A stretch of DNA of 64,000 nucleotides from CAIWHR01 sp963741355 (GTDB lineage Bacteria > Pseudomonadota > Gammaproteobacteria > Burkholderiales > Casimicrobiaceae). Both the position numbers and the translations under genes were made by a program. The notes beneath the pieces were generated by a model. It worked only from the letters and a program-made list of their open reading frames with translations, did not search any database and was not told where the DNA came from. The stretch lies in assembly GCA_963741355.1 (NCBI GenBank), contig CAVUIG010000017.1, positions 62,001 through 126,000 on the forward strand. The letters are read 5' to 3'. Numbering within the stretch: the stretch's first letter is position 1; each line of letters starts with the position of its first letter. Of this stretch, positions 1 through 8,718 are shown piece after piece.

Positions 1-2
1 CG

Positions 3-1164
3 ATGACGGGCTGGCACAAGGGGTTTCCCGACGCCGTCGCGCGGATCGACCTCGGCACGTTCCGCACGGTGCCGTGGGACGACGGCGTGCCGTTCTTCCT
101 CGGCGAGTTCGTGCACCAGGTCAAGGGCCGCGAGGCGCCGCTGCCGATCTGTCCGCGGCAGGTGCTGAAACGAGTGCTGAAGCGTGCGGAAAAGCTCGGC
201 GTGATGCCGATGTGCGGAATGGAATTCGAGTGGTTCAACTTCGCCGAGACGCCGTACTCGTGGGCGCAGAAGAAAGGCGTCGGTCCGACGCCGATCACGC
301 CCGGCATGTTCGGTTACTCGCTGCTGCGCGCGAACGAGAATCGCGAGTTCTTCGCGGCGCTGATGGCGGATACGGAAGCCTTCGGCATTCCGATCGAGGG
401 GCTGCACACCGAGACCGGGCCCGGCGTGTACGAAGTCGCGATCCTGTTCTCGGAAGCGCTCGAATCGGCCGACCGCGCGATCCTCTTCAAGACCGCGGCC
501 AAGGAGATCGGCGCCCGCTTCGGCATCATGCCGAGCTTCATGGCCAAGTGGAATCCGCAGCTGCCCGGCTGCTCGGGCCACATCCACCAGTCGCTCTCCG
601 ACGGGAAGAAGAATCTCTTCGCCGATGCCAAGGGCCGGAATGGCATGAGCCGGCTCTTCGAGAGCTATCTCGCGGGACAGGTCGCGGGACTGATGGAGCT
701 GGCGCCGATGTACTGGCCGACGATCAACAGCTACAAGCGCCTCGTCGACGGCTTCTGGGCGCCGGTGAAGCCGACGTGGGGACTCGACAACCGCACGGCG
801 AGCTTTCGCGTGATCGCGAGCTCGCCCAAGGCGACGCGCCTCGAGACGCGCTGCCCGGGCGCCGACATGAATCCCGTATCTCGCCGCCGCCGCGTGCATC
901 GCGGCGGGACTTGCGGGCGTCGAGAAGAAACTGAAGCTCACTGCCAAACCCATACACGGCACGAACCAGGGCGCCGAGCACATCGCGCGGGCGCCGCGCA
1001 CGCTGATCGAGACGACGCGGATCTTTCGCGAGTCGAAGCTCGCGCGCGACTGGTTCGGCGACGAGTTCGTCGATCATTTCGCCGCGACCCGCGAGTGGGA
1101 GTGGAGGCAGTGGCTCGACGCCGTCACCGACTGGGAGATGAAACGTTACTTCGAAATCATCTGA
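3..1164 (+). CDS. Glutamine synthetase-like gamma-glutamyl ligase, 5' partial, one frameshift
   Basis: This ATP-dependent ligase of the GlnA/PuuA superfamily joins the glutamate gamma-carboxyl group to ammonia or an amine. Only the catalytic C-terminal part lies in the window; the true start is upstream of base 1. Visible motifs are the ATP/metal-site segment GCSGHIHQSLS, then NSYKRLVDGFW and LDNRTASFRVI, then RLETRCPGADMNP near the end. The frame breaks at about 872-876, where one extra C in AATCCCGTAT interrupts the expected NPYLAAAACIAAGLAG. The protein resumes in the next frame and ends EMKRYFEII at 1164. The neighbours (alcohol dehydrogenase, PuuD-like hydrolase, aldehyde dehydrogenase) argue for an amine-glutamylating enzyme of the PuuA/IpuC kind rather than a biosynthetic glutamine synthetase. 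That substrate assignment is inference. Confidence 0.85.
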
Positions 1165-1675
1165 GATCGCGATCCGCCGCCTCGAGCCCGCCGACGCCGC
1201 GACCTATCGCGCGCTCAGGCTGCGCGGTCTCGCCGAGCATCCCGATGCGTTCACGTCGAGCCATGACGAGGAAGCCGCCAAGCCCCTTTCGCAAAGCGCG
1301 CACCGCCTCTCGCCCGACAGCGGCGACGTCCTGTACGGCGCGTTCGTCGACGGCGCGCTGGTCGGCGTCGTGGGCTGGTCGCGCGATGCGCGCGCCAAGA
1401 ACCGGCATGGGATCAAGGTCGTCGGCATGTTCGTGGCGCCCGAGCATCGGCGTCGCGGCGTGGGCACCGCGCTGCTCGCGCATCTCGTCGCCGACGTCCG
1501 CCGCGACCCCAGCATCCTTCAGCTCATCCTCACGGTCACCCATACAAACCATGCCGCGCGCACGCTCTATGAGCGCGCCGGCTTCCGCTCGTTCGGCGTC
1601 GAGCCGCGCGCGATCCGCGTCGATGGCGAGTTCTTCGACAAGAATCACATGATCCTTTTCCTCGAGCAGCGATGA
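1142..1675 (+). CDS. GNAT-family N-acetyltransferase, start codon unresolved
   Basis: This is a Gcn5-related acetyltransferase that would transfer acetyl from acetyl-CoA to an unknown acceptor. The reading frame opens with IRRLEPADAATYRALRLRGL and carries the acetyl-CoA loop VAPEHRRRGVGTALL (Q/RxxGxG/A type), then LYERAGFRSFGVEPRAIR near the C-terminus. No ATG, GTG or TTG lies in this frame between the upstream stop at 1139-1141 and the conserved N-terminus. The start is either lost to an indel in this error-prone consensus or non-canonical. The gene overlaps the ligase's 3' end, and its stop overlaps the next ATG (ATGA at 1672-1675), so translation is probably coupled. Its role in the surrounding gamma-glutamyl pathway is unknown. 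Confidence 0.75.
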   Translation, partial: NVTSKSSEIAIRRLEPADAATYRALRLRGLAEHPDAFTSSHDEEAAKPLSQSAHRLSPDSGDVLYGAFVDGALVGVVGWSRDARAKNRHGIKVVGMFVAPEHRRRGVGTALLAHLVADVRRDPSILQLILTVTHTNHAARTLYERAGFRSFGVEPRAIRVDGEFFDKNHMILFLEQR

Positions 1676-2841
1676 CCACCACCACGATCAGCTTTCCGAC
1701 CACCATCCATTTCGGACCCGGCACGCGCAAGCTCGTCGGCGAGCACCTGCGCGCTCATGGCAAGAAACGCCCGCTCGTCGTCACCGACCGCGGCGTCGCC
1801 GCGCTGCCGCTGCTGAAGACCGTGACGGATGAGCTGACCGGTCTCAAGTTTGCGGTCTACTCCGGCATCTGGGGCAATCCGGTGAAAAGCCAGGTCGAAG
1901 GCGGCGTCGCGGCCTTCAAGGCGCACAAGGCCGACTCGATCATCGGCCTGGGTGGCGGCGCCGCACTCGATGTCGCGAAGGCGATCGCGCTGATGGCGAC
2001 CCATCCCGGCGACGTCCTCGAATACGCGTGGGATCATCCGCAGGTGCGGCCGATCGAGAAGGAACTTCCCTATTTCGTCGCGCTGCCGACGACGGCGGGC
2101 ACCGGCTCGGAAGTCGGCCGATCGTCGGTCGTCTCCGACGACGCGACGCACGTGAAGAAGATCATCTTCTCGCCCAAGCTGCTCGCGAAATGCGTGTTCG
2201 CCGATCCGGAGCTGACCCTCGACCTGCCGCCCGCGATCACCGCGGCGACCGGCATGGACGCGCTGACGCACAACGTCGAGTCGTATCTCTCGCCGGAGTA
2301 TCACCCGCTGTGCGACGGCATCGCGCTCGAGGGTGTGCGCATCGCCGCGCGCGCGCTGCCGATCGCCGTCCGGGACGGGAAGAACCTCAAGGCGCGCAGC
2401 GACATGCTGATGAGCTCGCTGATGGGTGCGATCGCGTTCCAGAAGGACCTGGGCGCCGTGCATTCGTGCGCGCACGCGCTGTCCACCGTGGCCGACCTGC
2501 ACCACGGACTCGCCAATGGCATCATGATCGACCACGTGATGCGCTTCAACCTGCCCGCCGCGACCGCGAAGATGGCGGAGCTCGCGCGTGTCGCCGGAGT
2601 GCCCGACGCGGCGAGCCTGTCCGACAAGGCGGCGGCGCGCGCCTTCATCGAGTGGCTGACGCAGATGAAGGCGGACCTCGGCATCCCGGCGACCGTTGGC
2701 GCGCTCAAGGCCGCCCGCCCCGTCACCAAGGCCGACATCCCGGCGCTGGTCGAGGTGGCGATCCACGACACCTGTCACAAGACCAATCCGCGCGCCTGCA
2801 CGCGCGCGGACTTCGAGCGCATCTTTTCGGAAGCGATCTGA
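1672..2841 (+). CDS. Iron-containing alcohol dehydrogenase
   Basis: This is a group III, NAD(P)- and Fe(II)-dependent alcohol dehydrogenase of 389 residues, a typical length. The N-terminal Rossmann-like domain carries GLGGGAALDVAKAIA near residue 90, the family nucleotide-binding signature, followed by LPTTAGTGSEV. Metal ligands are visible as Asp and His in GMDALTHNVE, then two His in GAVHSCAHALSTVADLHHG. ATG 1672 overlaps the upstream stop. The gene sits between a gamma-glutamyl ligase and an aldehyde dehydrogenase, so it may oxidise a gamma-glutamylated amino alcohol to the aldehyde. That substrate is inferred from context only; the enzyme class itself is clear. Confidence 0.9.
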   Translation: MTTTTISFPTTIHFGPGTRKLVGEHLRAHGKKRPLVVTDRGVAALPLLKTVTDELTGLKFAVYSGIWGNPVKSQVEGGVAAFKAHKADSIIGLGGGAALDVAKAIALMATHPGDVLEYAWDHPQVRPIEKELPYFVALPTTAGTGSEVGRSSVVSDDATHVKKIIFSPKLLAKCVFADPELTLDLPPAITAATGMDALTHNVESYLSPEYHPLCDGIALEGVRIAARALPIAVRDGKNLKARSDMLMSSLMGAIAFQKDLGAVHSCAHALSTVADLHHGLANGIMIDHVMRFNLPAATAKMAELARVAGVPDAASLSDKAAARAFIEWLTQMKADLGIPATVGALKAARPVTKADIPALVEVAIHDTCHKTNPRACTRADFERIFSEAI

Positions 2842-2848
2842 GGCCACC

Positions 2849-3637
2849 ATGCTCAAGATCGGCATATCGGCATGCTTCTTCCACGAGGACCCGCAGCGGC
2901 CGGTCTTCAAGGGGATGACGCTGCAATACATCGAGCAGAACGTCGCGCACTGGCTGATGCAGCGCGACGTACTGGCCTTCATGGTGCCATCGCCCGAGGG
3001 GCGCACGCGGCGCACCGGCAGCAAGACGACCGTCGAGGCGTACGCGGACGAGCTCGACGGGCTCGTGCTGATGGGCGGGTCGGACGTCTGCCCGGAGACC
3101 TACGGCGAGACAGCGCAGAAACCGGAATGGAGCGGCGACCGGATCCGCGACGAATACGAGATCGCGCTGCTGCGGGCGTTCATGTCGCTGCGCAAGCCGG
3201 TGCTGGGCGTGTGCCGCGGCGCGCAGATCATCAACGTCGCGCAGGGCGGCACGCTGTATCAGGACATCGCGACACAAGTGCCGCAAGCGCTCAACCACCG
3301 CAACTGGGCGATCTACGAGCAGAACTGCCATGCGACGTCGTTCGTTCCCGGAACGGGGCTCGCGAGACTTTATCCGCGCGCGACGGTCGTAAAGACGAAC
3401 TCGATTCATCACCAGGGACTGAAGGACATCGGCCGCGACCTCGTCGTCGAGGCGCTGTCGGAGCCCGACCGAATGGTCGAGGCGATCCGCCACACGGGCC
3501 GGGGCTACGTATTCGGCGTGCAGTGGCATCCTGAATTCCACGCGCCGGACGACCCCTCGTTCCTCGACGACACGCCGATCCTCGACGAATTCCTCGCCGC
3601 CGCCTCCGCGCACAAGTCGGCCGCCTACGCCATATGA
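2849..3637 (+). CDS. Class I glutamine amidotransferase-like gamma-glutamyl hydrolase (PuuD family)
   Basis: This cytoplasmic hydrolase of the peptidase C26/PuuD family cleaves gamma-glutamyl amides such as gamma-glutamyl-GABA. The catalytic cysteine is in GVCRGAQIINVAQGG, and the His/Glu pair is in FGVQWHPEFHAPDD near the C-terminus, so the triad is complete. At 262 residues it matches the family. ATG 2849 was chosen because it follows the previous stop by 7 bases and begins the conserved LKIGISACFF segment. In the local gene order it would perform the last step, freeing glutamate and the oxidised product. A biosynthetic GATase is less likely because no synthetase partner domain is present. 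Confidence 0.88.
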   Translation: MLKIGISACFFHEDPQRPVFKGMTLQYIEQNVAHWLMQRDVLAFMVPSPEGRTRRTGSKTTVEAYADELDGLVLMGGSDVCPETYGETAQKPEWSGDRIRDEYEIALLRAFMSLRKPVLGVCRGAQIINVAQGGTLYQDIATQVPQALNHRNWAIYEQNCHATSFVPGTGLARLYPRATVVKTNSIHHQGLKDIGRDLVVEALSEPDRMVEAIRHTGRGYVFGVQWHPEFHAPDDPSFLDDTPILDEFLAAASAHKSAAYAI

Positions 3638-5022
3638 AATCCGGAACCGGAATGAAGATCATGAATCCCGCCAACGGCGCGGTCATCGCGAGCGTCGTGG
3701 CGGACACCAGCGCGGTCGTGCGGCGCAAATACGCAACCGCGCGCAGCGGCCAGCACGACTGGGCGCGCGTGCCGCTGCGCAAGCGGCTCGCCACGATCGC
3801 CAAGTTCCGCGAGCGTATCGTCGCGATGCACGAGACGCTGGCGCGCACGCTGACGCAGGAGGTCGGAAAGCCGATCCGCCAGTCGCGCAACGAATTGAAC
3901 GGCCTACTCGCCCGGATCGATTTTTTTCTCGCGGAATCGACGCGCGCACTGCGTGACGAGACCGTCCACGCCGACACCGGCAAGAAGATGGAGGAGCGGA
4001 TCACGCACGAGCCGCTGGGCGTCATCGCGAATATCTCGGCTTGGAACTATCCCTATTTCGTCGGCAGCAACGTATTCGTGCCGGCGCTGGCGGCGGGCAA
4101 CGCCGTCCTCTACAAGCCGAGCGAGTACGCGACGCTCACCGGATTGCACATCGCGGAGATGCTGCACGAGGCGGGTGTGCCGCGGGATGTGTTCGTTCCG
4201 GTGATCGGCGACGGCGCGACGGGCGCGGCACTGCTGCGCCAGCCGGTCGACGCGGTGTTCTTCACGGGATCCTACGCGACGGGCGCGCGCATCGCCGCGA
4301 GCGCCGGGCGCCGGATGATCAAGATCCAGCTCGAGCTGGGCGGCAAGGACCCGGTTTACGTCTGTGAGGATGTCGACGTCAAGGCGGCGGCCGCCGCGGT
4401 CGCCGACGGCGCGTTCTACAACACGGGCCAGTCGTGCTGCGCGGTCGAGCGCATCTACGTCCACGAGTCGATCCACGACGCGTTCGTCGATGCGTTCGTC
4501 GCCGAGGTGCGCGGCTACAAGCTCGGCGACCCGATGGACGAGGCGACCTACGTCGGCGCGATCACGCGCCGGGCGCAGCTCGACGTGCTGCGTCGCCAGG
4601 TCGCCGACGCCAAGAGGAAGGGCGCGAAGCTCCTCCTTGGCGGCGCGACGGTCAAGCGCAAGGGCAACTGGTTCGAGCCGACCGTGTTCACCGACGTCGA
4701 TCATTCAATGCTGCTGATGAAGGACGAGAGCTTCGGCCCGATCATCGGCATTCAGAGCGTCGCCGACGACGAGGCCGCGGTGAATCTGATGAACGACAGC
4801 GAATACGGACTGACCGCCGGCGTCTACACGTTCGATTCGCGGCGCGCGCGCAAGCTCATGGCGCAGCTCGAGGCGGGCAGCGTCTACTGGAACTGCTGCG
4901 ACCGGGTGAGCCCGCGCCTGCCGTGGTCGGGCGTCAAGCACTCCGGCATCGGGCTGACGCTGTCGACCTACGGCATCCAGACGTTCACCCGCACCAAGGC
5001 CTGGCACCTCAAAGGTAACTGA
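3634..5022 (+). CDS. NAD(P)-dependent aldehyde dehydrogenase
   Basis: This is a 462-residue enzyme of the ALDH superfamily, oxidising an aldehyde to a carboxylate. Motifs in order are NISAWNYPYFVG near residue 130, the general-base Glu in LELGGKDPVYV, and the catalytic Cys region NTGQSCCAVERIYVHE. The C-terminal half carries DESFGPIIGIQSV and the end motif SGVKHSGIG. ATG 3634 overlaps the hydrolase stop (ATGA), so translation is coupled; ATG 3652 is a possible alternative. It is the last gene of the first cluster and fits oxidation of a gamma-glutamyl-aminoaldehyde, by analogy with PuuC. The specific substrate is not readable from the sequence. Confidence 0.9.
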   Translation: MKSGTGMKIMNPANGAVIASVVADTSAVVRRKYATARSGQHDWARVPLRKRLATIAKFRERIVAMHETLARTLTQEVGKPIRQSRNELNGLLARIDFFLAESTRALRDETVHADTGKKMEERITHEPLGVIANISAWNYPYFVGSNVFVPALAAGNAVLYKPSEYATLTGLHIAEMLHEAGVPRDVFVPVIGDGATGAALLRQPVDAVFFTGSYATGARIAASAGRRMIKIQLELGGKDPVYVCEDVDVKAAAAAVADGAFYNTGQSCCAVERIYVHESIHDAFVDAFVAEVRGYKLGDPMDEATYVGAITRRAQLDVLRRQVADAKRKGAKLLLGGATVKRKGNWFEPTVFTDVDHSMLLMKDESFGPIIGIQSVADDEAAVNLMNDSEYGLTAGVYTFDSRRARKLMAQLEAGSVYWNCCDRVSPRLPWSGVKHSGIGLTLSTYGIQTFTRTKAWHLKGN

Positions 5023-5074
5023 GAGGAAATTGAGAGGCCCGAAGGCACCTGAGGGAAGCTGATCCGCCACGTGG

Positions 5075-5929
5075 CTAAGCGTCGCGCAGTTCGGCAGCGC
5101 GCAGCGTGTTCGCGAGCAGCGTCGCGATCGTCATCGGGCCCACACCGCCCGGCACCGGCGTGATCCACCCGGCGCGCGCGCTCGCGGCGGCGAAATCGAC
5201 GTCGCCGCAGAGCTTGCCTTCCGCGTTGCGATTCATCCCGACGTCGATCACGATCGCGCCCGGCTTGATCCAGTCGCCCTGGACGAAATTCGCCTTGCCG
5301 ATCCCGGCGACGAGGATGTCGGCCTGGCGCACGATCTCCGGCAGGTCGCGCGTGCGCGAATGACAGATGGTCACCGTGCAGCGCTCGATCAGGAGCTCGA
5401 GCGCCATCGGCCGGCCGACGATGTTCGACTGGCCGATCACGACCGCATGCTTGCCCGCGAGCGCCTCGCCGGTGTCCTTCAGCAGCGTCATGCAGCCCCA
5501 CGGCGTGCAGGGGCGCAGCAGCGGACGCTTCAGCACGAGGCGGCCGACGTTGTACGGATGGAACCCGTCGACGTCCTTGCCCGGGTCGATGCGCTCGGTG
5601 ACGAGGTCGACGTCGATGTGCTTCGGCAGCGGCAGCTGCACGAGGATGCCGCTCACCGCAGGATCCCGGTTCAGCGCGTCGACGAGCGCGAGCAGCTCCT
5701 CCTGCGAGGTCGACTCCTTGAGATCGTGCGCGAACGAGCGCATCCCGGCGCTCTCGGTCGTGCGCCGCTTGTTGCGGACGTAGATCGACGACGCCGGATC
5801 GGCGCCCACCTGCACGACGGCGAGACCCGGCGGCGCGCGGCCCGCGGCGACACGGGCGGCGACGGCCTGCGCAACGTCGGCGGTCAGGCGCGACGCGCGC
5901 GCCTTGCCATCAATGATCCGGGCGGTCAT
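5075..5929 (-). CDS. folD: Bifunctional methylenetetrahydrofolate dehydrogenase/cyclohydrolase
   Basis: FolD interconverts 5,10-methylene-THF, 5,10-methenyl-THF and 10-formyl-THF in cytoplasmic one-carbon metabolism. The 284-residue length is standard. The catalytic Tyr/Lys pair is in SIYVRNKRRTTE near residue 50, followed by LPLPKHID, the substrate segment LRPCTPWGCM, and the NADP-binding GQSNIVGRPMA. The C-terminal ITPVPGGVGPMTIATLL motif is intact. The gene is convergent with the aldehyde dehydrogenase and divergent from the Nudix gene. No frame break was found. Confidence 0.97.
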   Translation of the reverse strand: MTARIIDGKARASRLTADVAQAVAARVAAGRAPPGLAVVQVGADPASSIYVRNKRRTTESAGMRSFAHDLKESTSQEELLALVDALNRDPAVSGILVQLPLPKHIDVDLVTERIDPGKDVDGFHPYNVGRLVLKRPLLRPCTPWGCMTLLKDTGEALAGKHAVVIGQSNIVGRPMALELLIERCTVTICHSRTRDLPEIVRQADILVAGIGKANFVQGDWIKPGAIVIDVGMNRNAEGKLCGDVDFAAASARAGWITPVPGGVGPMTIATLLANTLRAAELRDA

Positions 5930-5998
5930 GGAGAATCTCGCAGGAAGGGAATCGGGAAGGGGATGCGGTCACGAAGCTCGCCGGACTACAATCGGCCG

Positions 5999-6904
5999 GT
6001 GATCGAGGACGATATTGTAACGGCGATCGCGGATCGGCTCGCCAATGCCCTGGCGCCGCCGCGCATGCCGTTGATCCCGCTGTGTGTGGAGAACCGCGCG
6101 GCGGGCCGGGTCGACGCCGCGCGCGCCCTGCGGCTCGCACGGTTCGACGACGTGTTCGAGGTCGATGCGCGGGCCATTCGATTCGTGCCGGGTCTCGACG
6201 ACGAGCCGGCGCGCACCGCCGCGCTCCAGCGGGTCGCGCGAGCGCTCGAGCGCGAAGGACTGCTGACCGCCTGGCGCGACGAACGCTACGCCGCCGCGCC
6301 GGAATTCGGCGCCACACCATGGTTCCTGCTCGAGCGCGCGGCGGCGCGCTACTTCGGGATTCACACCTACGCGGTGCACGTCAACGGACTCGTCCGCCGC
6401 GGTGGCGAAATCGCGATGTGGATCGCGCGGCGCAGCCCCGCGAAGGCGATCGATCCCGGGATGCTCGACAATCTCGTGGGCGGCGGCATCGCCGCCGGTG
6501 AGTCCGTCGCCGCGACGCTGGTGAAGGAATCCGCCGAGGAGGCCGGCATCGGCGCCGCGCTGGCCCGTGAGGCCATCCCGGCCGGCGCGGTTCACATCTA
6601 CCGCGCGCAACCGGACGGCATCCAGCACGAAACGCTGTTCGTGCACGACCTGTGGCTCCCGGAATCTTTCGTGCCGACGGCAGTCGACGGTGAAGTCGTC
6701 GCCAGCACGCTGGTCACATTGAGGCACGCCGCCCGCATCGCGGCCAATTCGCAGGGCACCGATGTCGCGACCGCGGACGCTTCCCTCGTCATCGCCGACT
6801 GCCTGCTCCGCCACGACGCGATCGCGCCGGACGCGCCGGGCCGACGAATGCTCGAATCACTGCGCCGCCCGGCCGCGCTCGATGATCGGTGCCCTTCGCC
6901 GTAG
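5999..6904 (+). CDS. Nudix hydrolase with N-terminal DUF4743-like domain
   Basis: This is a Nudix-superfamily pyrophosphohydrolase of about 301 residues. The N-terminal 120 residues resemble the DUF4743 domain that precedes Nudix domains in thiamine-pyrophosphokinase-like plant and bacterial proteins. The Nudix box is GGGIAAGESVAATLVKESAEEAGI, roughly residues 160-185, with the REXXEE-type core represented by KESAEEAG. GTG 5999 is preferred because a TACAAT box lies just upstream at 5986-5991; ATG 5963 in the same frame would add 12 residues. It faces away from folD. The substrate is unknown. Confidence 0.82.
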   Translation: MIEDDIVTAIADRLANALAPPRMPLIPLCVENRAAGRVDAARALRLARFDDVFEVDARAIRFVPGLDDEPARTAALQRVARALEREGLLTAWRDERYAAAPEFGATPWFLLERAAARYFGIHTYAVHVNGLVRRGGEIAMWIARRSPAKAIDPGMLDNLVGGGIAAGESVAATLVKESAEEAGIGAALAREAIPAGAVHIYRAQPDGIQHETLFVHDLWLPESFVPTAVDGEVVASTLVTLRHAARIAANSQGTDVATADASLVIADCLLRHDAIAPDAPGRRMLESLRRPAALDDRCPSP

Positions 6905-6995
6905 CGTGCAGCGCGCGATCGCTGGTAGGATTGGCGCCCGGCCGCGTCGTCGAGCGCGCGCCGTATCTCGCCCGATCCTTCCGACGGAGGCTTTC

Positions 6996-7456
6996 ATGCA
7001 ACGATTCCTGTCCATGATCCCGGTGGCTGCGCTGGCCTTGATGCTGGGCGCGTGCGTGAGCGGTGGCGGTGGTGGCGGCGGCGGCGGGCCGCCCGAGGTC
7101 GAGGTTCGCGCCGGCACCGTCGAGCAGGTAAGCCTCACGCAGGTGAAGTCGAACCACGACCAGGGCCTGGGCGCGATCGTCGGCGGCATTGCCGGCGCGG
7201 GACTCGGCAGCCTGATCGGCGCGGGCACGGGCCGCGATGTCGCGATCGCCGCGGGCGCGATCGCGGCGCGATCGGCGGCAACTACGCGCAACAGAAATAC
7301 TACGACAAGCCGCAGGAAGCGCAGCAGGTCATCGTGCGCCTGAAGAGCGGCGTGCTGGTGTCCGTCACGCAGCCCGTCAATCCGGCGCTGCGCCCCGGCC
7401 TGCGGGTCTACGTCGAGGGCTCCGGATACGACGCGCGCGTCGTGCCGCAGCAATAG
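6996..7456 (+). CDS. Glycine-zipper outer-membrane lipoprotein (SlyB/17-kDa antigen-like), one frameshift
   Basis: A signal peptide ends in the lipobox LMLGAC, so this is a predicted lipoprotein. The mature part begins with a run of nine glycines, then VEVRAGTVEQVSLTQV. A glycine-zipper segment GAIVGGIAGAGLGSLIGAG follows, typical of the Rick_17kDa_Anti/SlyB family that packs in the outer membrane. One missing G near 7262 (GATCGCGG for GATCGGCGG) breaks the frame; the downstream frame continues GGNYAQQKYYDKPQEAQQV and ends at 7456. ATG 6996 follows the ribosome binding site CGGAGG. Family members are often envelope-stress responsive, but nothing here shows regulation. Confidence 0.85.
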
Positions 7457-7485
7457 CGGACCGTTGCCGGAGGGCCTCGGAATAC

Positions 7486-8636
7486 CTACGCGGCCGCCCG
7501 CGTGGCGGCCGGTCGCGGGCTCACGTCGCGGATGCCCATCTCCGCGAGCGTGTCGCGCACGGCGTTCACCGCGTGGCGCATCTCGTCGGGGCCGATCGCG
7601 CCGATGCAGCCGACGCGGAAGGTCTCGACCTGGGTCAGCTTGCCGGGATACAGGACGAAGCCCTTGTCGCGCACGCATTCGTAGAACCGCTTGAACGTGT
7701 ACGCCGGGTCGACCGGGGCGTGAAACGTGACGATGATCGGCGCCTGGATGTCCGGCCTTCAGGAAGGGTCGGAATCCGAGCTCGGCCATCCCGCTCAGCA
7801 GCGTCGCGCAGTTCCGCGCATAGCGCGCATGCCGCGCCGGCTGCCCGCCCTCGGCGATCAGCTGGTCGAGCGCCGCGTTGAGCGCGATCATCACGTGGGT
7901 CGGCGGCGTGTAGCGCCACTGCGTGGTCCGCTCCATGTATTCCCACTGGTCATGGAGATCGAGCGCCAGCGACGACGAGTTGCCGGCGCAGTGCTCCAGC
8001 ACATCGCGGCGCACGAAGACGAATCCCATGCCGGGCGGACCCTCGACGCATTTGCCCGGACGCCGCGATGAGGGCATCGAAGGGTGTGGTCCGCGCGTCG
8101 ATCTCGATCGCCGCGAACGAGCTCATCGCGTCGACGATGAGGCGCCGACCGTGTTTCTGCACGACGGCCGCGATCTCGCGCAGCGGGTTGAGGATTCCGG
8201 TCGACGTCTCGCAATGGACGAGCCCGACGTGCGTGATCGACGCGTCGGCGGCGAGCAGGCGGTCGACGTCCTCGGGGGTCGTCGGAACGTCCTCGGCGGT
8301 CTCGAACGTCGAGAGCTTGCGTCCCATCATCCTGGTGAGCTTCGCCATCCGCGTGCCGTAGGCGCCATTGATCAGCACCAGCACATGGCCGTCGCGCGGC
8401 ACCAGCGTGTTGACCGCACCCTCGACCGAGAACGTCCCGCTGCCCTGCATCGGCACGCAGACGTGCGTCGCCTCGCCGTGGACGATCGCGACGAGCTTGC
8501 GCCGCAGTTCCGCGGTGACGGCGTTGAACGCCGCGTCCCACGAGCCCCAGTCGCGCAGCATCGCCGACTTGGTCGCGAGCGACGTCGTCAGCGGGCCCGG
8601 GGTGAGCAGGATCGGATCACGGGAAAAGAGGCTCAT
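7486..8636 (-). CDS. phnW: 2-aminoethylphosphonate--pyruvate transaminase, two frameshifts
   Basis: PhnW is a class V PLP aminotransferase converting AEP plus pyruvate to phosphonoacetaldehyde plus alanine. The N-terminus LFSRDPILLTPGPLTTS is the family hallmark, followed by PMQGSGTFSVEGA and LIVDAMSSFAAIEID. An extra C near 8052-8054 breaks the frame exactly at the PLP-lysine segment; correcting it restores SGKCVEGPPGMGFVFVRRD. A second extra base near 7751 interrupts IQAPIIVTFH; the end resumes with RDKGFVLYPGKLTQVETFRVGCIG. It is the last gene of the minus-strand phn arm, behind the AEP importer. Both breaks lie in short G/C runs and look like consensus errors. Confidence 0.92.
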
Positions 8637-8718
8637 CGTCGGCTCCGGTGGTTTTCATGCAACGCTTGCCGCGAATAATCGTCGGCATGCCCGATTTTCC
8701 ACCAGTCCCGCCGATCGC

